Origin: Chloroflexota bacterium
GTDB lineage: Bacteria; Chloroflexota; Anaerolineae; UBA4142
Length of the DNA: 64,000 nt
Reading direction: 5' to 3'
Assembly (NCBI GenBank): GCA_023381515.1
Contig: JAMCQI010000103.1
Span: 57,915-121,914, forward strand
Part shown: one piece after another, positions 25,564 to 39,149 of the stretch
Position numbering within the stretch: position 1 is the first letter of the stretch
Layout: each line of letters begins with the position of its first letter
Translations under genes and position numbers: made by a program
Notes under the pieces: model-generated
What the model was told of the DNA's origin: nothing
What the model saw: the letters and a program-made list of their open reading frames with translations, nothing else
The model's database searches: none

Positions 25564-27947
25564 ACGGGAACTTGAATGTTCTTCTCATCGGCTCCGGCGG
25601 GAGAGAACACGCTCTCGCGCACAAGCTCTCACAGTCGCGACGCCTCTCCAAACTCTATATCGCTCCAGGCAATGCGGGGACCGGATCGGCCGGCGAGAAT
25701 GTTCCCATTAATGCAGATGATTCGCCAGGCTTGGTTACCTTCGCTCGGGCCAAAAGTATCGATCTGGTCGTCGTCGGGCCGGAAGCACCGCTCGCCCAAG
25801 GGCTGGCGGATGATCTGCGCGCCGCGGGGATCCACGTTTTCGGTCCTTCCAAAAATGCGGCACAGATTGAGGCATCCAAAAGCTTTGCCAAGAGCTTTAT
25901 GGAGCGCCACCGCATTCCGACGGCGCGCTATGCTACCTTTTCCGATTTTGCCGCCGCCGAAGCCTATCTTTCCAGGGTGGACCATCCCATTGTGATTAAA
26001 GCCTCTGGTCTGGCGGCGGGCAAAGGTGTAATCATACCGGAGAGCATGGAGGAAGCACGGGCTGCCCTCGAGGGCATTTTGCAGAAACGTGAATTTGGGG
26101 CCGCGGGCGACGAGGTCGTGATTGAAGAACGCCTGAGCGGGGAAGAGGTCTCTCTCCTTGCTTTCACCGATGGCTCCGCCGTCAAGCCGATGCCCCCTGC
26201 CCAGGATCACAAGCGCCTCCTTGATAATGATCAGGGTCCAAACACCGGCGGCATGGGCGCGTATGCCCCGGCTCCAATCTGCCCCCCGCGCATGGTTAAA
26301 GAACTCACCGCGACCATTCTCCAGCCGACGGTCGATGGATTGCGCAAGGAGGGCCGCCCATTTGTCGGTGTCCTCTATGCGGGTCTGATGTTGACGTCTA
26401 CCGGCCCGCGTGTCCTCGAGTTCAACTGTCGCTTTGGCGATCCAGAGACCCAGGCACTCATCCCACTCCTGGATTCCGACCTGCTTGAAATCGTTCTGGC
26501 TTGCGCCGAAGGACGACTTTACGGAATGGAAATCGCGTGGAAAACGGGTGCGGCCGCCTGTGTGGTCCTCGCCTCAGAGGGATATCCAGCCAAGTACGCG
26601 AGCGGACGTGTCATCTCCGGCCTGGATTCATACCAGAGGGTGCCGTCCCAAGATAAAGGCACCGTGGTTTTTCACGCCGGAACGCGGGTGGCGGACGGCA
26701 AGGTCGTCACCGCGGGGGGCCGCGTGCTCGGCGTCACCGGATGGGCGCCCTCACTGCAATCTGCGCTCGCCTCCGCCTACCAGGCGATTGAGAGTATCCA
26801 CTTTGAGGGAATGCAATATCGAAGAGATATAGGTCACCATGCGCTCGGATCGCCCGAACCAATCCGTTTACCCCAGCCCACCCCGCGGGAGCAAGTGTCC
26901 GCTTTGCGTTCCCGTGATGTTCACGGGCGCAATCCGTTTCCAGCCTACAGGTCTGCCGGCGTCGATATCGACGCCGGGAATCGAGCAGTCGACTTGTTCC
27001 GGGAGGCCGTCCGCTCCACTTACGGCCCCGAGGTGCTCGCCGGAGTCGGCGCGTTCGGAGGAATGTTCGACGCAACCGCGCTCAAACGAACAGAGAATCC
27101 CATCCTCGTCGCCTCGACAGATGGTGTGGGGACCAAGGTCAAGATCGCAGCCCAGTCCGGCAGCTACGAATCGCTCGGTCGCGACATTGTCAATCATTGC
27201 ATCGACGACATTCTCGTCCAAGGTGCCCGACCGCTCTTTTTCCTCGACTATATTGCCAGTTCCAAGCTCGAGCCCAAGCGAGCGGCTGCACTCGTGGGCG
27301 GCATGGCCGCGGCATGCCGGGAAGCGTGCTGCGCGATCCTTGGTGGAGAAACGGCCGAGATGCCGGCGGTCTACTCCGGGGACGAATTCGACGTCGTCGG
27401 CACGATCGTGGGGCTAGTGGATAGAGCCAACGTTCTCCCCAGGCCAAACATGCAGGTGGGCGACAAGCTAGTTGGTCTTGTTTCTTCGGGCCCACACACG
27501 AACGGCTATTCGCTCATTCGTAGAGTCTTCCAGGACACCCCCTTGGACGCTGTCCTTCCTGAGCTGGGCATGCCTCTTGGCCAAGCGTTGCTCGCCCCTC
27601 ACCGTTCCTATCTGCCCTTGCTCAAACCCCTGCTGGATGAGCCGGCGCTCAAGGGACTCGTTCATATTACGGGCGGAGGGTTCCTGGAGAATATCCCGCG
27701 TATCCTCCCGCCCGAGCTTGGCGCGGCAATTCAACTGGGGAGCTGGCCGGTGCCTCCGCTGTTCTCCTTGATCCAAGAGCGCGGCAATGTCGAGCGAGAC
27801 GAAATGTTCCGCGTCTTTAACATGGGAATAGGAATGATCGCGATTGTATCGTCAGCCGAGCTGGAGGCATTTCGGAAAGCGATACCAGAGGAGACGTTTC
27901 TCATCGGCGAACTAGTTCCCGGCAACAGAAAGGTGACCCTCGCTTGA
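25560..27947 (+). CDS. purD-purM: Fused GAR synthetase (PurD) and AIR synthetase (PurM)
   Basis: One 795-residue open frame holds PurD at residues 1-425 (LIGSGGREHALAHKL, ASGLAAGKGV, EFNCRFGDPETQ) and PurM at residues 465-795 (YRSAGVDIDAGNRAV, ASTDGVGTKVKI, LGGETAEMPAVY, HITGGGFLENIPR). A 40-residue linker joins them. PurD makes GAR and PurM closes the imidazole ring, steps 2 and 5. In animals these domains are joined in the same order, with PurN after them, as GART; here purN follows as a separate overlapping gene. The start overlaps the purF stop as ATGA. No stop or frame change is seen in the linker. Confidence 0.95.
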   Translation: MNGNLNVLLIGSGGREHALAHKLSQSRRLSKLYIAPGNAGTGSAGENVPINADDSPGLVTFARAKSIDLVVVGPEAPLAQGLADDLRAAGIHVFGPSKNAAQIEASKSFAKSFMERHRIPTARYATFSDFAAAEAYLSRVDHPIVIKASGLAAGKGVIIPESMEEARAALEGILQKREFGAAGDEVVIEERLSGEEVSLLAFTDGSAVKPMPPAQDHKRLLDNDQGPNTGGMGAYAPAPICPPRMVKELTATILQPTVDGLRKEGRPFVGVLYAGLMLTSTGPRVLEFNCRFGDPETQALIPLLDSDLLEIVLACAEGRLYGMEIAWKTGAAACVVLASEGYPAKYASGRVISGLDSYQRVPSQDKGTVVFHAGTRVADGKVVTAGGRVLGVTGWAPSLQSALASAYQAIESIHFEGMQYRRDIGHHALGSPEPIRLPQPTPREQVSALRSRDVHGRNPFPAYRSAGVDIDAGNRAVDLFREAVRSTYGPEVLAGVGAFGGMFDATALKRTENPILVASTDGVGTKVKIAAQSGSYESLGRDIVNHCIDDILVQGARPLFFLDYIASSKLEPKRAAALVGGMAAACREACCAILGGETAEMPAVYSGDEFDVVGTIVGLVDRANVLPRPNMQVGDKLVGLVSSGPHTNGYSLIRRVFQDTPLDAVLPELGMPLGQALLAPHRSYLPLLKPLLDEPALKGLVHITGGGFLENIPRILPPELGAAIQLGSWPVPPLFSLIQERGNVERDEMFRVFNMGIGMIAIVSSAELEAFRKAIPEETFLIGELVPGNRKVTLA

Positions 27948-28597
27948 CCAATTCTTCCCTTCCCGTCGGCTTGCCTGATTCCCACGCCCGCGAGACCGTT
28001 GCCAGGCTCGTCGTGCTCATCTCAGGCAATGGGTCCAACTTGCAGGCGATCCTGGATGCCTGCTCAACCGGCAGCCTGCAAGCTCAAGTGGTCGCCGTCA
28101 TTTCGAACCAGCCCGATGCCTTTGGCCTCGAACGTGCGCGCAAGTCGAACGTGCCTGCGCTTGTCCTCCCCGCGCAGCCAAAGGCGCCGGACCGCCGCGT
28201 CTATGATTCACAACTGGCCGATACCGTTGCCACCTTTCTTCCCGATTGGATCGTGTTAGCAGGATGGATGCGCATACTTACCTCAAGCTTTCTCGATCGT
28301 TTTCCCAACCGCGTCCTCAACCTGCACCCGGCGCTCCCCGGCACCTTTCCAGGTACTCACGCAATCGAGCGAGCGTGGGATGCCTATCATCGCGGTGAGA
28401 TCCACCAAACAGGGGTCATGGTGCACCTCGTCCCTGACGAAGGCGTCGACTGTGGTCCCGTGCTCGGCCAAGAGACTGTCCCGATTCATGCGGGCGATTC
28501 GCCCGAACAATTAGAGACGCGCATTCACGCAACGGAGCATCGGCTCTTGGTTGCAGTGCTGCGAGAGCTGGTCCAAACCACTTCCCCCCAGCGGTAG
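27944..28597 (+). CDS. purN: Phosphoribosylglycinamide formyltransferase
   Basis: PurN transfers formyl from 10-formyl-THF to GAR. The 217-residue protein contains VLISGNGSNLQAILD, the catalytic region ILTSSFLDRFPNRVLNLHPALPG and the HxxPDEG loop VHLVPDEGVDCGPVLGQ. It starts with TTG overlapping the purDM stop (TTGA), so its translation depends on the upstream cistron. The first 20 residues are not conserved in the family; an internal start is not obvious. Confidence 0.94.
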   Translation: MTNSSLPVGLPDSHARETVARLVVLISGNGSNLQAILDACSTGSLQAQVVAVISNQPDAFGLERARKSNVPALVLPAQPKAPDRRVYDSQLADTVATFLPDWIVLAGWMRILTSSFLDRFPNRVLNLHPALPGTFPGTHAIERAWDAYHRGEIHQTGVMVHLVPDEGVDCGPVLGQETVPIHAGDSPEQLETRIHATEHRLLVAVLRELVQTTSPQR

Positions 28598-28610
28598 AAA
28601 GAGGTTGCAC

Positions 28611-30110
28611 ATGCCCCAAGCGATTCTTTCCGTCTATGACAAGACCGGTCTTGTCGAATTTGCCCACGGTCTCGCCGCCCTCGGCTGGACACTCCTTGCC
28701 TCCGGAGGCACGGCAAAGGCGCTGCGCGAGCATCAGATTCCAGTCAAGGAGGTCGCCGAGTATACCCAATCGCCCGAAATCCTTGGGGGTCGCGTCAAGA
28801 CTCTGCATCCTGCGATCCACGGCGGCTTGCTCGCACGTCCCACCGAGACCGACCGCTCCGAGCTGCGTTATCTTGGCTGGGACTATATTGACCTCGCCGC
28901 CGTCAATCTCTACCCCTTTGAGGAGACGGTCGCTAAGCCGAACGTTTCGCTCGCGGAAGCGATCGAGAATATCGACATTGGGGGAGTAACACTCATCCGC
29001 GCGGCCGCCAAGAACTATGCCCGGGTGACACTTGTCACTGCTCCCGCAGACTATCCAATGGTCCTCCAGGCATTGCAGGGGGGTGGCATAAGCGAAGAGA
29101 CGCGCCAGCGTCTGGCCATCAAAGGATTCGCACTCACCTCGCATTATGATGCCGCGATTACCGACTATCTTTCCCACAGCGGCGCCTTGCGCATCGCGGC
29201 ATATCCTGTGCAGGATCTCCGTCACGGGGAAAATCCCCATCAGAGTGCGACGCTCTATTCCTATTCGCCCGGGGTGGGCCCGCTCGGCGGCAAGTTTCTG
29301 CAGGGGAAAGAACTCTCGTACAATAATCTGCTCGACCTCGACTCGGCCTGGCGAACTGTAGTCAGTTTTGGCGACCCAACCATTTGCATCGTCAAGCACC
29401 TCTCGCCTTGCGGCGTCGCATCCGCACCTCAATTGGCGGATGCCTTCAAGGCCGCTCTCGCCTCCGACCCAATTTCTGCTTTCGGGGGCGTTGTGGCATG
29501 CAACAAGCCTTTTGATGCGCCCACGGTCCAAGCCATGGGCGATCTGTTCGTCGAATGCATCGCCGCCCCGGGCTTTGCCGACGATGCGCGTGAGCTCTTG
29601 GCCAAGCGCAAGAACTGTCGATTGCTTGAAATGTCCGATCTCACTCTCCAGCCGCGCTTTGAGGTGCGGAGTGTCAATCACGGACTGCTGCGCCAGGATG
29701 TGGATCTCGGCGATCCGGCGAATACCGAGTGGAAAGTCGTCTCCAGGCGGCAGCCGACCGAGGCGGAGTGGAAATCGCTCCGCTTTGCCTGGCGTGTCTG
29801 CCAGCAAGTCAAGTCGAACTCGATTGTCTTTGCGCGGGATACGGCCACTGTTGGCATTGGGGGTGGACAACCCAATCGTGTGGACTGTGTCCGAATTGCC
29901 GCGGAACGCGCCGGAGGTCGAGCGAACGGCGCGGTGATGGCTTCGGATGCCTTTTTCCCCTTTCCCGACTCGGTCGAGGTCGCGGCCAAGGCGGGCATCA
30001 CCGCCGTCGTTCACCCGGGCGGGTCGGTCCGCGATGCGGATTCTCTCGCCGCGGCCGATGCTGCGGGCATGGCGATGGTCATTACAGGCGTACGCCATTT
30101 CAGACACTAG
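28611..30110 (+). CDS. purH: Bifunctional AICAR transformylase / IMP cyclohydrolase
   Basis: PurH performs the last two steps to IMP. The 499-residue protein has an N-terminal MGS-like cyclohydrolase domain (SVYDKTGLVEFA, ASGGTAKAL, GGRVKTLHPAIHGGLLA) and a transformylase domain (RHGENPHQSA, IVKHLSPCGVASA, GGGQPNRVDCVRIA). The KH pair of the KHxxPCG motif is intact. The ATG at 28611 has AAAGAGG eight bases upstream. A 20-codon upstream extension would overlap purN and is rejected. Confidence 0.96.
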   Translation: MPQAILSVYDKTGLVEFAHGLAALGWTLLASGGTAKALREHQIPVKEVAEYTQSPEILGGRVKTLHPAIHGGLLARPTETDRSELRYLGWDYIDLAAVNLYPFEETVAKPNVSLAEAIENIDIGGVTLIRAAAKNYARVTLVTAPADYPMVLQALQGGGISEETRQRLAIKGFALTSHYDAAITDYLSHSGALRIAAYPVQDLRHGENPHQSATLYSYSPGVGPLGGKFLQGKELSYNNLLDLDSAWRTVVSFGDPTICIVKHLSPCGVASAPQLADAFKAALASDPISAFGGVVACNKPFDAPTVQAMGDLFVECIAAPGFADDARELLAKRKNCRLLEMSDLTLQPRFEVRSVNHGLLRQDVDLGDPANTEWKVVSRRQPTEAEWKSLRFAWRVCQQVKSNSIVFARDTATVGIGGGQPNRVDCVRIAAERAGGRANGAVMASDAFFPFPDSVEVAAKAGITAVVHPGGSVRDADSLAAADAAGMAMVITGVRHFRH

Positions 30111-30182
30111 AGACCATCAGGCATCCCATACCTTGAAGCTACCGGATGTCTTTGGATCTCCACTCAGGAGGATGCGAAACCA

Positions 30183-31661
<1,479 letters not shown>

Positions 31662-31682
31662 CCTCTCGACCTCTAATGAAAG

Positions 31683-31727
31683 AATCGGACAAAGCCACCG
31701 CGTCACGGCTCCGTCCGATTTTCTTTT
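31683..31727 (+). terminator. Terminator between convergent guaB and carB
   Basis: The arms AATCGGAC and GTCCGATT enclose an inner AGCC/GGCT stem and are followed by TTCTTTTCC. On the minus strand the hairpin is followed by CTTTC, so it may also help stop carB transcripts. Confidence 0.8.
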
Positions 31728-31783
31728 CCGGAGAGACCAAGTGCACCGGCTCTCTTCACTTTACTCCGGGGTCTCGGCCGCCC

Positions 31784-35023
<3,240 letters not shown>

Positions 35024-35045
35024 CCAGGCAACCCTTCCCGTGTCT

Positions 35046-36182
35046 CTAGGTCTCGCCCATGAGGGCCATAAATTGTCCAAACAGCGCGAGGGCATCGTGT
35101 GGTCCCGGCGCTGCTTCGGGGTGAAATTGAACGCTGAACGCTCGCCGCTCGCGTGTCCGCAATCCTTCCACACACTGATCGTTCAAGTTGAGATGAGTGA
35201 TCTCGACTTGTGCAGGGAGGCTCCCCGGGCGGACGGCAAAGCCGTGGTTGTGAGAGGTTATTTCGACGTGTCCTGTCAACAAATTCTTGACGGGTTGGTT
35301 TCCACCCCGGTGTCCAAACTTGAGCTTGAAAGTCTCGCCGCCCAGCGCGAGCCCGAGAATCTGGTGACCCAGGCAAATCCCAAAGATGGGCACCTTCCCC
35401 AAGAGCTCACGAACCGACTGGATGGAATACGTAACCGCCGCGGGATCGCCGGGTCCGTTCGACAGGAATACTCCGTCCGGCTTGAGAGCCATCACCGCGG
35501 CAGCGGACATGGTCGCCGGGACAACGGTAACATCACAACCGCACGAGGTGAGTAGGCGCAGAATGTTGCGTTTCGTGCCATAATCGTAGGCAACTACCCG
35601 GAAACGCTGCGCAGGAGGATTAGTGCTGAAGAGAGCATCTGAAGCGGAATACCAGCCTTGTTCGACGGCTTCAGCCCACTCGTACGGTTCCGAGCAGGTG
35701 ACATGCTGGACGAGGTCGCACCCGTTCATGGAGAGTGAGGCGAGCGCCTTTTGGACCAAGCGGTCCGGGTCGGGGTTCACATTGGAGAGGGCGCCGCGCA
35801 TTGCGCCCTGAGCCCGAATGTGCCGCACGAGCCCCCGCGTATCCAGGCTGGAGATGCCAACTACACCTCGCTCGGCGAGATAATCGCCTAGTGACTGCCG
35901 GGCACGCCAATTGCTGACCCGTCGGCTGGCCTCGCGCACGGCGAATCCAGACAACCAGGCCCGCTCTGACTCGTCATCCTCGGGATTCACACCCGTATTA
36001 CCAACGTGCGGGGCAGTCATGACGACAATCTGGCCGTAGTAGGATGGGTCGGTCAATACTTCTTGATAACCCGTCATCGAAGTATTGAACACCACCTCGC
36101 CCGTGCGTTCCCCGCGCGCCCCGAACGCGAGGCCGGGCCACAAGGTTCCATCCTCCAGCGCAAGCAGAGCCTCTTCACCCAT
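35046..36182 (-). CDS. carA: Carbamoyl-phosphate synthase small (glutaminase) subunit
   Basis: CarA supplies ammonia to CarB from glutamine. The 378-residue protein has the N-terminal CPSase domain ([16 protein letters not shown]) and a class I glutaminase with nucleophile Cys in [11 protein letters not shown] and His-Glu in VQFHPEA. The start ATG lies only seven bases after a TATACT element and no Shine-Dalgarno is present, so the mRNA is probably leaderless and has no room for a pyrimidine attenuator. Confidence 0.95.
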   Translation of the reverse strand: MGEEALLALEDGTLWPGLAFGARGERTGEVVFNTSMTGYQEVLTDPSYYGQIVVMTAPHVGNTGVNPEDDESERAWLSGFAVREASRRVSNWRARQSLGDYLAERGVVGISSLDTRGLVRHIRAQGAMRGALSNVNPDPDRLVQKALASLSMNGCDLVQHVTCSEPYEWAEAVEQGWYSASDALFSTNPPAQRFRVVAYDYGTKRNILRLLTSCGCDVTVVPATMSAAAVMALKPDGVFLSNGPGDPAAVTYSIQSVRELLGKVPIFGICLGHQILGLALGGETFKLKFGHRGGNQPVKNLLTGHVEITSHNHGFAVRPGSLPAQVEITHLNLNDQCVEGLRTRERRAFSVQFHPEAAPGPHDALALFGQFMALMGET

Positions 36183-36189
36183 AACGCCT

Positions 36190-36217
36190 AGTATATCTCA
36201 ATACTGGTCCGCCACAA
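36190..36217 (-). promoter_or_regulatory. Promoter for a leaderless carAB message
   Basis: The minus strand has TATACT at 36195-36190 and a weaker TTGTGG 16 bases upstream. The expected start coincides with the carA ATG within a base or two. Confidence 0.6.
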
Positions 36218-36234
36218 AACTCGAGTCCAAATGA

Positions 36235-36630
36235 ATCCAGATCTCCGGGTCCGGCCGTCAAGCCCAAGGCGAAATTGAGAACGGCATATTTCATGGGCGC
36301 TGGCATTTCTCCTTCGATCAGTACGATGATCCCAAGTACGTTCACTTTGGAACGCTTCGCGTCTTGAATGACGACACCCTGTCTCCGGGCGCTATCTGGC
36401 CCATGCATCCGCACCGTGAGATCGAGGTCGTCACCTATTGCGCAGAGGGTGAATTCCGGCATGCCGATCAGCGCGGGCTGGGAAATATCCTCGAAAAAGG
36501 GTGGGGCCAGCACACAACCGTGGGGCGCGGGATGTTTCACTCGGAAGTTAATAACCGCTCTGATATCCCGATGCGCTTTATCCAGTTGTGGTTCATTCCG
36601 TCCGAACCGCGTCTGGTGCCCTCCGTATAG
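36235..36630 (+). pseudogene. Pirin-family remnant
   Basis: Frame 1 carries a clear pirin N-terminal cupin: GRWHFSFDQYDDPKYVHFG, TLRVLNDDTLSPGAIWP and MHPHREIEVVTYCAEGEFRH, ending at FIQLWFIPSEPRLVPSV then a stop. The in-frame TGA at 36232 removes the normal N-terminus, and no start codon exists before TTG 36364, which is inside the conserved domain. The second cupin (about 120 residues) is missing. A 5'- and 3'-truncated gene is the simplest reading. The HPHRE metal motif is still intact. Confidence 0.75.
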
Positions 36631-36981
36631 GTGCTGCCCGCTTTCGCCACTGGCAAGTCGATTCAATCGTAAAGCGTGCAGCCGAACCGTGCCGGCCGCT
36701 GGTGACTGGGCTCTCGTTTCTCCGCCAAAGATAAAAGCCGCATGGAGGTTTAACGTGTCGCTCGGATACAACCATGCCGAGGCGCTTTGCCGCCTGCCCA
36801 GCTATCGTCCAAGGCTTTACACTTTATGAGGAATTCCGGCCCCTGGTTCCGGGGGCAAAAAGGCGTGGAGCGCCAAAGGCGAACTCGATCTGGACTAAAT
36901 CCGGTCGAAGGCAGAGCGTCATTCGTAGCCAAGCCGGACGTTATACTCTTATAAAAGACAAACCTCAGGAGGAGGACACCC
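36631..36981. other. Intergenic region with promoter for the SRPBCC operon
   Basis: No gene is seen in these 351 bases. TATACT and TATAAA overlap near 36942-36955 and can act as -10 for the operon at 36982, which has a strong AGGAGGAGG ribosome site. The -35 is not convincing. Confidence 0.5.
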
Positions 36982-37743
36982 ATGGAAATGGAAGAGTATC
37001 TCCAAAAACCCGTGACCAAGCCCGATGCCGTCCGGATTGAGCGGATCGCCTCTCTAATCGGCGGGGGCGTGCTACTCTCTCTGGCTCTGGCCCGCCGCTC
37101 TCCTGCAAGCATTCCGCTTGCTCTTTTGGGCGGGGGGCTCGTTTACCACGGCGCGTCCGACGAGGACCAACTGGCGCGCCGGCTCCGTTCGTTAGGGGAG
37201 AAAGGAACAGGCACTTCGATCAGCGTCCCGCACGGGCACGGGATCTGCGTCGAGAAATCGGTCATCATCAGCCGGTCATCGGAAGAGCTGTACAACTTTT
37301 GGCGTAATCTCGAGAACCTGCCACGCTTTATGCACCACCTCGAATCCGTCCACATGCTGGACGACAGACGTTCTCACTGGGTCGCCAAGGCACCCGCAGG
37401 GACGCAGGTCCAATGGGATGCAGAGATCATTAACGATATTCCGAACCAACTCATTGCCTGGCGCTCTCTGGAAGGATCAGATATCCCAAATGCAGGCTCG
37501 GTCCATTTCGACAGGACTCCAAGCGGCCGCGGCACTATCGTCAAGGCAGAGCTCCAGTATGAGCCTCCGGCCGGCCCTGTCGGCGCAGCCTTTGCCAAGC
37601 TCTTTGGCGATGATCCCTCACGAACCGTCTATCATGACTTGCGCCGTTTCAAGCAGTTGATCGAGACGGGTGAGGTCGCTTCCACGGAAGGTCAGCCTAC
37701 GGGCAGCCGGAACGTCTTGAGCAAGTTCGGAGTAGGCGTGTGA
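36982..37743 (+). CDS. SRPBCC-fold protein with N-terminal membrane helices
   Basis: Residues 20-60 of this 253-residue protein are hydrophobic ([18 protein letters not shown], then [15 protein letters not shown]), like DUF2892. Residues 90-230 form an SRPBCC (START-like) domain: [33 protein letters not shown] and [18 protein letters not shown]. Such proteins bind hydrophobic ligands, and related ones are called polyketide cyclase/dehydrase. It overlaps the following dehydrogenase gene (GTGA), a pairing that suggests a shared process. The ligand is unknown. Confidence 0.8.
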   Translation: MEMEEYLQKPVTKPDAVRIERIASLIGGGVLLSLALARRSPASIPLALLGGGLVYHGASDEDQLARRLRSLGEKGTGTSISVPHGHGICVEKSVIISRSSEELYNFWRNLENLPRFMHHLESVHMLDDRRSHWVAKAPAGTQVQWDAEIINDIPNQLIAWRSLEGSDIPNAGSVHFDRTPSGRGTIVKAELQYEPPAGPVGAAFAKLFGDDPSRTVYHDLRRFKQLIETGEVASTEGQPTGSRNVLSKFGVGV

Positions 37744-38978
37744 AAGCGGTCTGCTGGGCGGGAACGCACAAAGTGATCGTCGAGGAGGTGCCGGAACCGC
37801 GCATCATCAATCCGCGAGACGCAATCGTCCAGGTGTCCTCCACCGCGATCTGCGGCTCTGATCTGCATCTCTTCGACGGATACGTTCCGACGGTAGAGGT
37901 CGGCGATATCCTCGGACACGAGTTCATGGGAGAAATCGTCGAGGTCGGGCCCGGCGTCAACAACTTGCACGTGGGCGATCGCGTCGTCGTCCCCTTTAGC
38001 ATCTCTTGCGGCGAGTGCTTTTACTGCAAGCGCGGTCTCTGGTCGCTCTGCGACAACTCGAACCCGAATGCGTGGATGGCCGAAAATCTCTACGGGTATT
38101 CGCCCGCGGGGTTTTTCGGCTATTCGCATCTGGTGGGCGGTTATGCGGGGGGCCAGGCGGAGTATGCCCGCGTTCCTTTTGCAGATGTGGGCGCTTTCAA
38201 GCTTCCGGTGGACGGCCTCTCCGATGATCAGGTTCTCTTTCTATCCGATATCTTCCCTACCGGCTATATGGCTGCGGAAAACTGTGACATCCAACCCGGG
38301 GATACCATCGCGATTTGGGGCTGCGGTCCGGTGGGGCAGCTCGCGATCAAGAGTGCGTACCTCCTGGGCGCGGATAGAGTCATCGCCATCGACCGCATTC
38401 CGGAACGCTTGCAGATGGCGCAGACGCAGGGCAAGGCCGAGGTCATCAACTATCAGGAAGAACCCGACGTCGCGCAACAGCTCAAGGATAGGACCGGTGG
38501 GCGCGGTCCAGACGCCTGCATTGACGCCGTAGGGATGGAAGCTCATGGGCTCGGCGTCGATTATTGGTACGATCGCACGATGCAGGCAATGCGGCTCGAG
38601 TCGGACCGGCCGACCGCCCTACGGCAAATCATCCAATCGTGCCGCAAAGGGGGCAGCGTATCCATTGCGGGTGCATACGGCGGCTTGATCGATAAATTCC
38701 CTATCGGAGCCGCTTTCAACAAAGGTCTGACGCTCAAGATGGGACAGGCGAATGTGCAAAAGTATATGTGGCCCTTGTTCCAACGTATCCAGAAAGGTGA
38801 GATCGATCCGTCTTTCCTCATCACGCACCATCTAAGCCTCGAAGACGCGCCACACGGCTATCACATCTTTAAGAACAAGGCAGAAGGCTGCATCAAGGTC
38901 GTCTTAAAGCCGCAGACCAAGAGTCGAGCATCAGCCTCGGGCGACGGCAGCACTGTTCCTTTTTCGACCTCGATGTGA
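37740..38978 (+). CDS. Zinc-dependent alcohol dehydrogenase (formaldehyde-dehydrogenase-like)
   Basis: The 412-residue MDR enzyme has catalytic zinc ligands in AICGSDLH and ILGHEFMGE, the structural-zinc cysteines in [16 protein letters not shown] and a Rossmann motif [12 protein letters not shown]. The insertion [18 protein letters not shown] and the long loop after [10 protein letters not shown] resemble the glutathione-independent formaldehyde dehydrogenase group, but substrate range in this family is wide. It starts with GTG overlapping the SRPBCC gene stop. Confidence 0.88.
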   Translation: MKAVCWAGTHKVIVEEVPEPRIINPRDAIVQVSSTAICGSDLHLFDGYVPTVEVGDILGHEFMGEIVEVGPGVNNLHVGDRVVVPFSISCGECFYCKRGLWSLCDNSNPNAWMAENLYGYSPAGFFGYSHLVGGYAGGQAEYARVPFADVGAFKLPVDGLSDDQVLFLSDIFPTGYMAAENCDIQPGDTIAIWGCGPVGQLAIKSAYLLGADRVIAIDRIPERLQMAQTQGKAEVINYQEEPDVAQQLKDRTGGRGPDACIDAVGMEAHGLGVDYWYDRTMQAMRLESDRPTALRQIIQSCRKGGSVSIAGAYGGLIDKFPIGAAFNKGLTLKMGQANVQKYMWPLFQRIQKGEIDPSFLITHHLSLEDAPHGYHIFKNKAEGCIKVVLKPQTKSRASASGDGSTVPFSTSM

Positions 38979-39149
38979 TATACTAGAGTCAGAGTATACC
39001 CTGCGGGGAGACTTATTGGTCGCGATTGCCATTGAGCCGCACAGAAATGTCGGCGGCGAATCAGTCTTGTGCTGCTGTCGGAAAAGGCATCTGACATTCA
39101 ACATGCGGCAAGTGTTGAAGTCGGTGCCTTTTTTATCAGGGGGTCAAGG

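Noticed and set aside
28416..30107. 563-residue open frame antisense to purH
   Set aside because: It is a shadow of a clear purH. Composition is Arg/Gly/His-rich and no domain is recognised.
37740..38978. Assigning the dehydrogenase as a specific formaldehyde dehydrogenase
   Set aside because: The MDR motifs are clear but the substrate cannot be read from sequence alone.
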